Both the position numbers and the translations under genes were made by a program. The notes beneath the pieces were generated by a model. The model was not told the origin of the DNA, did not search any database, and was given only the letters and a program-made list of their open reading frames with translations. A DNA stretch of 64,000 bases, taken from Labia minor (Eukaryota; Arthropoda; Insecta; Dermaptera; Spongiphoridae). Of the stretch, positions 48,355 through 60,320 are shown piece after piece (within the stretch, counting starts at the first letter, position 1; each line of letters begins with the position of its first letter). The stretch lies in NCBI GenBank assembly GCA_963082975.1, contig OY720344.1, positions 32,914,033-32,978,032 of the forward strand. Direction: 5' to 3'.

Positions 48355-48726
48355 CAAGTGGTTTTCAAATTTGATGGGGAAGGGGTGGGCACCGTTTATT
48401 AGAGAGGCGTCAAAATTTTTTAATAAAAACTTCATTTTTATACCATTCTATTACATACAAATAAAAAAATGAATATAATAAAACTGCATTTTAAAAATTA
48501 TTTCAAAGATCTTGATTTTTAATGAGTATAGAATCCATTTGTTGACATTAAGGGTGACGTATTTGGACTGCCAACCATTATAAAGAAAAAGATGTTAGAG
48601 ACTAAAACAGAAGTTTCAAAATGATATTTATTAAACATGTGTTTATATTATTATAATTATATATTTAAAAAATAAAAGATGGGGGGACATGGGACTTGGA
48701 GAGACATGCTAGATTGGAAACCGCTC
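48355..48726. mobile_element. hAT-like short non-autonomous element, degraded
   Basis: The left end CAAGTGGTTTTCAAATTTGA and the right end, inverted as GAGCGGTTTCCAATC, match hAT-type ends (CAGNGGTTNTCAA). The interior begins with GGGG-rich sequence and GAGAGGCGTCAAAA. No clear 8-bp duplication, no coding sequence. Confidence 0.4.
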
Positions 48727-48871
48727 ATTTAAACTACAAGCTTTAGTTTTTAAAATTTATAATTAAATCAAAATTATAATCGTTAATTTTTGTTAATAAT
48801 ATATAAATATTTTTCTATTTTTTAAATAAATTATTAATTAAATATCTCTTATATGTATATAACATTAACAT

Positions 48872-48888
48872 ACTCTCTCTCTCTCTCT
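48872..48888. repeat. (CT)n microsatellite
   Basis: About eight CT units. Confidence 0.85.
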
Positions 48889-48916
48889 TTCTTTTAACAT
48901 ATAATACTTTTTTACA

Positions 48917-49301
48917 TAAGAGGGCATGTCAAGATTTGTCGAGGACATTTGTTTGTGACATGATTTCATCGTTGGATTCAAATCTCTTTTCGCCGAGCCA
49001 TTTCTTAAGATTTAGAAACAAGAAATAGTCACTCGGGATTAGATCCGGAGAATAGGGCGGATGAGGGAGCAATTCGTATTCCAATTAATGGATTTTCATG
49101 GAAATTCACTTTTTTCCTTTTTCTTCTCTAATCACGAGGTAGTCTGCTATTAATGGATGTCAAATAAAAACTAAAAGACCCAGCTGGTTCAAATTTCGAC
49201 ACGAGTCAGCTAATAGTTGCCTGCTGGCAGAAACAGTGTTGCTAGTTCTTTTAAGAGACGGAAAATTCAAAAATTCACGGACTTATTTATCTATCATACA
49301 T
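48917..49301 (-). mobile_element. Mariner-type DNA transposon, internally deleted copy M4
   Basis: The left end TAAGAGGGCATGTCAA joins directly to AGATTTGTCGAGGACATTTG, losing the 3' UTR side. The remainder matches M3 and M5 to the right end AAAAATTCACGGACTTATTT. Minus strand encodes a decayed C-terminal transposase piece (SPDLIPSDYFLF around 49025-49060). Confidence 0.75.
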
Positions 49302-51150
49302 AATTGATTTGATTTTAATTGTTTGTATTTTCTTTATATTATTACATACCTGCTTGTATATATTTAAAAATGGTTGCATGCTTTTTAATTGTTTTTTGAT
49401 TTTTCACTCGTAAAGTTGATTAATATTTTATTTGTATCCTCTTCCCTACACTCTGATATTATTTGATGATAATTAAAACTTTATTTCATCATCCCACTTC
49501 TTCATCAGTGTTTTATTTCGTTTTGTAGGCTGAAAGTTTCCTGACTCGGTTGGTCGTTAAATTATAATTTAAAGAGATTGCAAATAAACCGCTTTTATAT
49601 GGAACTCGACGCTAAGCAAATCCTTTCGAAAACTACAACCTTTATTTGTACCACAAATCAACCTTTGCTATATAAAGCCAGATATATGTTTTTAAATTAG
49701 TTAAACATTTCTCTTGTTTCCAGTATTTATTTTATTATGTTTAAAATTTGAAAATTATTAATTTGATCAAAGATAAATGTTACTGGGTTTAATTTTTCAT
49801 TTTTTTTAATTAAAAACTGGACTTTATATTTAAAATGTTTATTCGTTTATAAATGAGAGTAATAAATTCTTTTTAGTATAGTTACCTAGCTATTTTTTAT
49901 ATATCTTTTTAGGTTGATAAGAAATTAAAATTGTAATTAATCAATGCACAAAGAATTAATTCTAAGTATAATTTACCATAGAAAAAATCGCCTCGACTAA
50001 TCATATGTATTTATTATTTTCAATTAATAAACATAACTAAAAGAATAAATAAACTTACTAATCTAAAAATGAAATTTTAAAACTGTACTCTAATGATTAT
50101 AATTAAACAGTATAAAAATAATCTTATATTGTTTATAATCTTCAATAAATATTTGGTATATTTAAAAATATTTTTAAAAAATGTTTTAATAGAATATGAG
50201 AAGAGAATTTTATTCTTCAATTTAATTTTTTTAATTTTTTTTTTCTCTCATTTTATTGGAAATTAAAAAAAAATTCCTTATATTACAAAATAATTGTTTA
50301 TATTTTTTTCAAATTTTGGAAAAATTCTTTCTCAAAAGGTTTATATAAATTATAAATTATATAAATAAAAGAAACAAATTTGCAAGTGGATAAGCTTTCC
50401 ATTATCCCCCTATTACCAATTCTCTTTATACATCCATGTCTATTTCGTTATCGATGTCAGAGACGTCACTGAACTTGAAAATTCAAATATTTACTTTCTT
50501 CATGCCATTTCTATCCTCTCCTAATTCCGTTATTTTTACTTTTTTTTTATTGACAACCCACTACATCCTTCGTTTTAACGAACAGTTGTTTCCCAATTGG
50601 TTTCTCCTTGATGACTTTTTCTTCACTCATTCGAACCACATCCTTGTTATCCACTTATTTTATTACACTAGCTACGCCTTATATTTATATAATACCAGTG
50701 GTAAAATAATAATTTTATAATAAACAAAAATATAATATCAATTAATTTCCTTCTCAGTTCAGTTTTGGTATCCTTCAAACCTCGAGTTAAATACTTTATT
50801 CATATTTAATTATATTTCATCTAATAACATTCTTTAAAATTAGTAAATATCTCACTATATTCTTATTTTAATTATAACCTCTAAAATCTTTTAAAGAATT
50901 TATAGGAAAATTTTATCAATTCTTGAGGAATGTTTTCTGCCTTTGTAATATTTATACTATGAATAGTAGCTTCATAATAAGCATGCCTGAATAGATCTAT
51001 TTTACTATTAGAACCATTTCAAAGGAGATCCTTTCAATCAGACCAGTACTAATAGATGGATAGAGCTGTGGCTATTATAGAATAGACTTATTTACATAGT
51101 AGTGGGCGCTAAATTCTGTAAACTCTCTGTGGACTCGATTTTCTTTGAGT
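49302..51150. other. A/T-rich DNA, no gene supported
   Basis: Frame 50436-50720 is Phe/Leu/Ser-rich and T-driven. 50990-51150 is less A/T-rich without a recognisable feature. Confidence 0.45.
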
Positions 51151-51333
51151 TTACCATTCGTGGGCATAAATCCCATTTAAATCTTCTCTCAATCGATCAA
51201 TCGCAAACTTTATATCCCATTTTCTTTTCAACCTTTTCTCTCTCGCTCTCTCTCTTCCGATAAAACATTTTTTTAGCTTAAAAGAAAATTCAGAATTTAT
51301 CCTTTCAACATTTTGCAAAATCCATTCTCTCAT
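51151..51333 (-). CDS. Weak candidate: 60-residue charged frame, possible first exon
   Basis: The ATG has a favourable context (AACAATGAG). The product is highly charged and could be helical (KKCFIGRERAREKRLKRKWD, IDRLREDLNGIYAHEW). The last codons run into G|GTAAAC, a donor-like site, so this could be a first coding exon whose continuation I cannot find. Part of the sequence is a GAGA/TCTC repeat, which alone would give Arg-Glu runs. Confidence 0.2.
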   Translation of the reverse strand: MREWILQNVERINSEFSFKLKKCFIGRERAREKRLKRKWDIKFAIDRLREDLNGIYAHEW

Positions 51334-51789
51334 TGTTTATTTTTTTTTTTGTTTTTGTATCATTTTAATATAAAAAATTAAAAATAAATTTCTCTCTAAA
51401 GAAAATGATAATAAAATAAAACAAGGCACATTATTTTTTTTAAAATTACATTTTCTATTCAATGTATTAAATAATTACCTTGTATATATTTATTTTTTTT
51501 CAAAAATCAATTAATTTTGTGTCTCTAATATTGTCATGTTTTTTTCTAATCAACTTTTAATCTAAATTTTAAATCAAGTGTTAAATTACGTGTTATATAC
51601 CTCAACGTCAATTTCAGAGAAAATTGCAAACGAATTCTGTCAGTTTAATTTAATTCTAATCAAATATTTCATACACAATCGAAATCAATAAATAAATTAT
51701 TATTTATTAATTTTAACATTTTGATTATTATCACGTCAAAATTATTATCAAAAGGGGATCAAAGTTAAAATATATAAAACAATTATTTT
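51334..51789. other. A/T-rich DNA, no gene seen
   Basis: Nothing recognised. Confidence 0.5.
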
Positions 51790-52238
51790 GTCCGCTGCAT
51801 TATATGGTCTATGACTCTGGGAGTCGAGAGTAGATTTGGAAATATTTGAGAATAGGATTCTTCGCAGGATTTATGGACCAAAGAAAGATGAGATCACCAA
51901 GGAATGGCCTAGACTGCATAACGAGGAATTGCATGACCTCAATGCATCTCCAGAGAGAGTTTTAGAGTTATTAAATCGAGAAGGCTGTGATGGGCAGGGC
52001 ACGTGGCTAGAATGGGAGAGGAAAGACTGGCGAAAAATATATTGTGATAGGGAGACCGATTGGGAAACGTCCTATTGGAAGACCAAGGACACGGGGTGGG
52101 GGGGGGATTCGAGGAAAAGAAGAGAGATGGGAGAGGGTAGGAGTTCGATGGTTCTGGCTCAGGATAGGGACACGAGAAATGTGGTTGCTGCGGCCAAGAA
52201 CTTTCGAGTTCCGTAGATCCACAGCGATAGATACTTAG
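51790..52238 (+). mobile_element. Non-LTR retrotransposon 3' end, copy N3 (5'-truncated)
   Basis: The longest of the four: post-palm segment (EIFENRILRRIYGPKKDEIT, WPRLHNEELHDL), the WLEWERK stretch, and the C-terminus (MVLAQDRDTRNVVAAAKNF). The consensus-like GRPIGKRPIGRPRTR appears in another frame at 52044-52090, so at least two frameshifts are present. It ends CGTAGATCCACAGCGATAG. Non-functional. Confidence 0.85.
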
Positions 52239-55200
52239 AACATTTTAATTATTTATTTTTCTCTATTGAATCTGTGTTTTATTTTAGGTTGTAAGAATTT
52301 AAAATAATGGATATTTTTTCTACTCTCCATGATTTTTATTAAGAAGTTCTAAAAAAAAATAAAAGATTAATGCTTAATAATAGAAATTAATTTTCAACCA
52401 ATCAAATTACTCGGAATTGTGCCAATAAACCACGTCACTTTGCTTAATATTGGTTGGACAATAACCCCGACTAAAAATTGGTGCAATTTAGAATGAATAT
52501 TTGCTCCTCAATGTTATTTGCGGATTTCCTGCTTAACAAATGGAAATTGAGGTCTTTTTCTGGTGTGAATTGATAGAAATCAATGATCATTAAATTGATT
52601 TAAAGAGAATCCATCAAACTTTCAATCATTAGGAGTTTATCATTGACCTGCTTGTCTGAACGGATGGGCCTCCCCCCATCTTTTAATCTAAACTGCTATT
52701 CTCTTTAATTAAAATCCAATCACATCATGGCAATGTTTTTCACCATCTAATGTTCACTCCTTGATTAAACAGCAATTCCAGGCTTTCAAAGGCTTTAACA
52801 AATTATCCTAACAACCCCTCATCTATCTATATAACTTTGAATTTTTTTTTTATATTATAACATATTTTATCAATATAGCAACAAAATCATTATTAATAAT
52901 AAATCTTAATTTCAGATAATATTTTAATATTCAATATATGATAATATAGAATATTATTATTATAATGTAATTTGTTCTTTAAAGGAATACTAACAAATCA
53001 ACTCTGCTTATCTGAAAGTTGATGTAACATTCTCATCAGATTTTTTTTAAGGATTTTCATATTGAAAAATTTCAGACTATTTTTTTATTTTCTTTGTAAA
53101 TACCAAAAAAATATGTCATTGATCGTTTCCTTATATTAAAATGTCTGTGCCAAATGTTATTTCAATCCGTTATTTAGTATGTGTATATCAAATAAACATA
53201 AATCCATTCACGTATATACATACAAACATTTTTGTATTTATAGAGATAAATTATAAAAATTAATTACGAAGAAAATTAGTATTTAATTTATTTAATTAAC
53301 AACACGAAAATTATATTAGATAAGAAATATATTGATCGAATAATTTATAATTAAACTGTCTGTAAAATTTCAAGTTTGCTTTATGCGCATTTCGGTTATT
53401 TCACCAACAATTATAAGTTATGAACTTGCTGAAGGTGACAGCAATATTATTAGTATTTAGACAGCAGCACAAACCAATAGATGTCAGTCAAGAAGAAGGA
53501 AGTTTAGTATAAAACAAATATATTAACCAATTAAATACTTGGCCGAATGTTTAATTAAACATTATTCTTATTTAGTTTTAAATTTTTAATTTTAATTAAT
53601 ATCAAATAATTTGTATTTTGCACGTATGTGTGAACCTATTGTTTGTACTGAGAGTGAAGGAGGATGATATTAGTCTATTATTTACTCTAAATGATCCATT
53701 CAAATAAATTATTTATTTATCCATTTTCATTAACGAATTTTAAAATAAATGTTATAATTTATTGAATTTTCTAGAAAATATTTTTTTGTTTCAATTTATT
53801 ATTAGAAATTAGGCAAGTAGATTTTCATAAACACACACTAGATAATTAATTTCATTTAATTCAACCAATAAATGTGAAAAATACCTAAGTATATACTAAA
53901 TATAAACTTTTGGTATTAATAATGCATATAAATATAAAATAAATCTAATATAAATAATAAAAATATAATAATAATAATCGTTTTTAAAATATATATATGA
54001 AATTTAATCTTAATATTTTTTAATAAAATATTATTTAATTTATTTTATTTTTTTTTAATTATTTTTGTTATTTTCATTATTATCATCAAATAATTGAATG
54101 TAGTGTGATAAATTCCAAAAAAATATTCTTTAATTTTACTTTTGACTGAGTTTTTAGTTTTATTATATTTATTAAAAAGAGTTAGTGTGTGATAATTAAA
54201 TTCAAACTGCAATCATTGATATGAATAAAATTTATTATTGTTTGACATTTTTTTCAGAGAATTTCGTTTAATTTGATTGTTTTTGATGTTTGATTTTTGT
54301 TCGATTATTTATTATTTATAAGAAGAAGAAGAAATGGATTTGTTGATATCTTGTAAATTTAGAAATATTATGAAAAAGAATGTATTTCTATGATTTACTA
54401 GTTGATATATTCTTTTACCCTACGTTTTTTTCTCCACTGCTTTAACTCAAAAAAAAAAAAAAAAATAAAAATAAAAAAATAACATCAATTTCTATATCTA
54501 TCCTCACGTATTTATCTCTATACATTTATGTATACAATCTTTCCTTTTATGAATTATTTATCTGGCTTTTATGTCTCTTCCATATTCTACATCATTTTTA
54601 TTTTCTTCTCTTAACTAAATATATCCGGAATGGACATAAAAATCCTTTATCTAATTTTCACCAATTTTTTTTTTTTAGGGTTACATATATGGTTTTTATT
54701 TTCAATTAACCATCAATAATTTTGCAAGAATATAAGAAAATTAAAAATAAAATGCAAATAAATGTTTTAATACAAAAAACAAATGTTCTAAGATATATAA
54801 TTTCAAGTTTATCTAATGATCTTTGTGAAATAAATTAGATTTTATTCATAATCAATTTTTTACCAATTCTCTCTCACATTTTATTTATCACTCAACAACG
54901 GGAATGAAAAAAAAAATAAATTAGTTGGACTATTCAAACTTCATTGATTTACCAATACAAATATTTCATTTGTGTTACCAGAGAAAAAACACTTACCAGC
55001 GTTTTTTTTTTTTTGTTTTCTTAACCAAATTATTATCCAGTCTGTTGATTAACTACCGAACTAACAACCCTGACCTAGATTATATTTTATTTTTTTGTTT
55101 TTTTGTTTTTTTTTTTTGTATTTTTTATTTAATTTTTTTCTTTTCCCAATAAATAGATCAATGTGAGAGAACCTTGATAGATTTTCCTTATTTCTTGTTT

Positions 55201-55949
55201 CCTCTTTTTTTCTGTTAATTATTTATTCACTTAGCTCTTTTTAAATAATCCTTCTTGGTTGTGATTTAATGAATTCAAGCTCTAATTTATCGATTACAAT
55301 AATAGATGAATATTTATTAACTTTTATTATCAATTTTTATTTCAATATAAAGATACAATTGATATTATGAGATGAATTTAAAATTTAAAGTGAATCGTTA
55401 AAATAATATTTTAAATATATAAATATGTATGAAATCATATTTTTATAAAAGAAATATAAAATATCTAAAATTTATTATAATATTTTATTTTGAGAGGAAA
55501 AAGTTGTTCGCTGTCAAGCAATAACTCTATATAATACTTATCTCCAAAAACCTTTACAACTACAATAAAACTCTCCCATATACTGTATTTAAATAGAAAA
55601 TAAATGTTCGATAAAGATTTTATTTGCAAAAGAAGATTTTAAAAAAAAGGTAAAAATAAATTAATTTAAATTAAATGAAATATTTTACATTTTTATAAGA
55701 AATATTATTAATTAATTGAGCGCATTGCACAGTACTAAAACCTCACGAAATATAGAAATTATAATTTAATATTTAAATATGATAAATTCTCCAAAAGTGA
55801 TTAAACCAAACTAAAATAGCGTTTAATTCAAAGAACCAATAAAAAATATTAATTGTATATCATTTACTTTAGAGAAATATATATATATATTTTTCTTTAA
55901 GTGCATATTTCCCAAAAATATAAAGATCAAAATTTAAAAATTACAAAAA
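52239..55949. other. A/T-rich DNA, no gene supported
   Basis: Long poly-A and poly-T tracts (54450-54480, 55000-55140). Frame 54925-55152 is poly-Phe. A less A/T-rich patch at 52420-52800 has no recognisable feature. Confidence 0.5.
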
Positions 55950-56563
55950 TAAGTTGACCTGTGGCCAGGTCCGAACCGACCGACGGTTTGAAGTAAATTA
56001 ATTTCCAGCTACAGAAACAATTTCAAATAATTTTAATATACGATCTATTAATGTAATAAAAAATAGATATGGATACATAAATAATAAATATAAACATTTT
56101 TAATTTTATTTTATTTATAATATATATGTAAGACCAGACTGTGACGTCATGAATGGCTGGATGACGTCATATAATTTTAAATCAAGAAAAAACTAATAAA
56201 TATGATTTTTCTCGAGGATAAAACCAATACAAAGTGCATGATTCGTGGTGATATATAAAAAAATCTCCTTTGGTGTGAAAATAACCCTTTCCTTCCTATC
56301 GTCGATCGCTAATACTACCACTTCCGGTTTCCGGATTTGCACCAAAAGTTGATCAATTCATCCCACTGATGCATTAAGTAAATATACCAAATTTCATCGA
56401 AATCCGTTCAGCCGTTTAGGCTGTACACATCTATACGGACAGACATCATGCTAAAAATACTTTTTTTCTGTTAAGAAAATGCATGATTCGTGGAGATATG
56501 TAAAAATCTCCACATGTGAAATTTGGTGTGAAAACAATACCTCCCTTACTATCGTCGGTCGGT
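55950..56563 (-). mobile_element. Family A element, full-length copy A4
   Basis: A 614-bp copy with intact termini, flanked by A residues on both sides. The 3' hairpin GACCTG-GCCA-CAGGTC is perfect. The GTCY array is reduced to about two units (GGACAGAC near 56436), accounting for most of the length difference from A2. Confidence 0.8.
56142..56169. promoter_or_regulatory. Paired TGACGTCA (CRE-type) octamers in A4
   Basis: Perfect octamers at 56142-56149 and 56162-56169, starts 20 bp apart. Confidence 0.5.
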
Positions 56564-58289
56564 AATAAATATAAAGAGTTGGGTAGAAAAGAAAAATAAA
56601 TCATTATTTTTTTCCATTTATAATTTAGATGATTAATAAATAAATATATTAACTATAAAATAAAATGAATAAAATATTTATTTAATATATTAAATTGGTC
56701 AATCTGGTTGCATAGTTTCAGACGATGATTGAATTGATTTATTCTGCACTGACCAAATCCAAATTTTTCTATCAATATAAGAAATAACTAGTGTGATTAT
56801 ATTATATTATTACAACTAAATTTTTTCTTAATAGAAATTTGATCATTTAATATTTCTTTATAGGGATTCGATTTTCTCATCATTCAAGAATTATAAAAGT
56901 TTAGATATGACAAAATATTTATATAATTATAAAAACTAAAATAAATCTGAAAAATAATATCTACTATTCTCAACGATGATCTAAAAAGTAAATATAAGTT
57001 ATAACATTTCTATAATTGAAAAATAAAATATATATATAATTGAATTTTCTTTTAACTTAGTTTATTTATTGTGATTTAAAAAACAAAAACTATTTTCACA
57101 AATGAGCAACCGGGTAAAAGAGAGAATTGATGATTTCCATTCTTAAAAATATATGCTGTTATCAAGAGAAAAGAATAACATATGTCAACTCTTTTGTATC
57201 TTTTTGCCACACTCGCCTTAGATAAATGGTTAATAAACAAACTTTGAAAAAAAAAATCACTCAAATTTTTTTATTCTTTCTTTCTCTCTCTCTCTCTCTC
57301 TAACATTCTCTGTTTTTTCATTATTCTTGTTTTTTAAGAAAAATAAATGTTTTCTTATTTTGCTTGTTTTTTGTATTTATTTTTTTCCTTTTTTTTTACT
57401 TATTGAAACAAAACTTTCATTAGTTGAGTGCACAATATCCTTATTAAAGCATAAAGTCCTTCTTTTTTACAGTATATTTGTAGATTGTTTTCAAATTTTA
57501 ATAATAATCAATAATAAACAAAAAATAATTACCTACTTATATAAGGAATATTCTTTACATATTTTCTTAGTCCGATATTCCGTTCAGATTCTTCTTCTCG
57601 ATTATTCTTAAAATTACAATCTTGTCATCAAATGAATAATGACTCAAATATTAATGAAGGAGGGAATAAAATACAAAATGAAATCTAAATGGAGAGTTTC
57701 AGGTGATAATAAAACAAAAGATATTGTATTAAACTAAAATTAAAACAAAAATTGTAATAGTTATTATAACTTAGTTTTGTTAATTTTATTTACTTTATGT
57801 GTGTGAATGATCTTTTATATTTATTTATATTTATTCTAACGGAGAGTGTCTTGTCTTAAAGAATAAATTTTAAATTTTCAGTTTATAAAAACGTCGCTTT
57901 TTTATTTATTTTTATTTTTTAAAATTAATAATCCATTAACCAACTATTTATGTAGTTATTTAAATTTTTAAATTAGTCTAGAATTTTAGTATATGCGATT
58001 AATTTTGAAAAAAAATTCTTTGTAGGAAGGGAAAACTGATTTTTCATTTATTTTTATTAATTAACTTAGATAACTTATTATATAAACGTATAAATACTTT
58101 TATTATTATTCCTTTTTATAAAAGAATTAATTAATTTATATAAATAATTTTTGAATTTGTCTAATATTATTATCTTTAAATTGAGGTTATTGATTTTTCT
58201 ATTGAAAGAAAGTGGGTATGTATTAAATGCCCTTTTCTCATTGATCGATTATTGTTTATTTAATGATTTGTATGTTGGTTGTATGTTTA
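56564..58289. other. A/T-rich DNA, no gene seen
   Basis: (CT)n at 57281-57301. Frames 57076-57264 (-) and 57327-57611 (+) are T/A-driven. Confidence 0.5.
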
Positions 58290-58590
58290 GGAATGTCCAC
58301 CGAGCCCTTCTGTTGGTGTCTGACGCTTTGAAGGTTGGAAGAGTTGATCTGCCGATTCGAAAGTCCCTTCAAGGTATCTATTATCACGAGGCTATCCTCT
58401 ATTTATATCATTTAATCAGTTCAGACGGATATAGAGAGAGAGATAATTGAACGTTACTCGCCGAATATGGGGAGGAAGAAAGTAGAAAGGGTGGCCAACC
58501 CTGAACTAAATTGGCACGTGCCCGCGACCCTTGACACACAATCCACACTCGGATATCCTTGTCCAATTGAAATTGTCACTTCCCTCCCAC
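58290..58590 (+). other. GC-enriched segment with two adjoining open frames
   Basis: Frame 58151-58450 ends in a balanced stretch (MFRNVHRALLLVSDALKVGR, IRKSLQGIYYHEAIL). The next, 58467-58661, begins MGRKKVERVANPELNWHVPA. No domain recognised. GC is well above the flanks. It could be an exon, a UTR or unannotated repeat. Confidence 0.25.
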
Positions 58591-58983
58591 CACTCAATGA
58601 TCTTATCATTTTAATTAATGAAAATAGTTATTTTCCTTATTCATGTTATTTTATATTATAATATTTTTTTAATTATTATAAATTAAATTAATAAATATTC
58701 TAAATGTCATTATTATTAAACTTATTATAAAATTTTTTAACTCAAGTCACTTACGCATTAAATAAACCTAACTTCAGTATTAAAATAATAAAAAATATTA
58801 AATATTTGCTTATTCATTTAGATATTAAAAGATAAAGATGCAAAAAATGTTTTATCAAGAATTTTTAACAAAACATAATCAGATCTAAATGCCAGATTTG
58901 AGCAATTTTTCTATGTCATGAGAAATTTGTATTTTTGGAGTTAAATGAGGTTTTATATAATTCGGGTGACCTTTTTCCTATGT

Positions 58984-59014
<31 letters not shown>

Positions 59015-59306
59015 CTAATAAATTAAGTATGAATCTCATTTGATAACTTTTTAGTTTTTTTTTTATATTTCTTTCCTAGTAGATTAAATTATTATTCCAT
59101 CCAAAAGGTGAATATATATGTTTAATCAATTTACTAATTTTACCTGATTGCAATAACAAGAGAATATTTTCATATATTAAATATTATTAATATTGGTATC
59201 AAGATTTTAAAAAATAAATATGAGAGATATTTTATATTAAAACTAATTAATTTTCAAATAACAACTTAACTGTTATTTATACGTTATTCACAGTTATTAG
59301 AAACAA

Positions 59307-59349
<43 letters not shown>

Positions 59350-60104
59350 AGAGTAATAAAAGACAATATTTTTTATCAACCTAAATATGATTTATACTCT
59401 ATTTACCTATTAATTGATAATAAGAAATCATATAATATATCTTATTGGTCATTGATATAAAATCCTATTTATATTGAAAATTTTATAAATATTTATATCC
59501 AAAGAATTTTTTAAAAATTAATTTCAAATTATGTATTATTCTTTATTTATTATAATTAATTAATTTAATTTCTTACAACATATAAATTTATTCATTTTTT
59601 TAATTATTATGCTTAGATTTGATTTTTTATTTTTTTTTAAATATTATTTATGCATTTAAGGAATATAATTATGTAGCTATGTTTTTTAAAAATATTATTA
59701 TGAAATTATAATTATGTATTTATATAATTAATCAATTATAAAATCGTATATATTTATTTTACTTTATTTTAAATAAATTCTTAATAAACATCAAAAACAA
59801 ATCGATATCATCAAAAGGGAGTAATATTAATATCAAGTTCAAGTCCATTAGAGAAATAAATAAAGAATAATCATTTATATCCTAATTGGAAGGCGCTAAA
59901 TGAAAGTTCATTTCTGCTTAAAAATAAATCATTAGTACTTATTATTTATTTATTGATAGTCTTTGAAAAAAAAGTCAATATTAAGAGTTCTAAGTTGCTA
60001 TTAATTTAGAAAACAAATGGAACATGTTTTAAATCTGAATTTACATTTTCAATTTAAGTATAATTAAATGATTGGAATTTATTTTCGAATTTTAATCAAA
60101 ACGA
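58591..60104. other. A/T-rich DNA with (TA)n arrays
   Basis: (TA)n at 58984-59011 and 59309-59339. No gene seen. Confidence 0.55.
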
Positions 60105-60320
60105 AGGAGTTGGTGAGTGCGTCTTCTTCTTAACTACGACATTCGTCAACGTCGATTGTAATCGTCATCATTGTCACTAGTCTGCACCCCCACTTCTCCT
60201 TCTCTAGACCACCCGACCATGACATCTTAAATTATCCAGATTGCTTAATTCAATTACTCGGACGTTCGCAAAACTCTCCGCATCATAATTTAATAATCGG
60301 AATGTGTGTCAAAATAGAAA
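60105..60320. other. GC-enriched patch of unknown nature
   Basis: It includes ACATTCGTCAACGTCGATTG and CTGCACCCCCACTTCTCC. A frame of about 37 codons on plus ends at 60180 with no recognisable product. No match elsewhere in the window. Confidence 0.3.

Noticed and set aside
50436-50720. 94-residue Ser/Phe/Leu frame
   Set aside because: Composition follows T/C-rich DNA, no recognisable motif; not supported as a gene.
54925-55152. Phe-rich 75-residue frame
   Set aside because: Driven by poly-T tracts; no domain.
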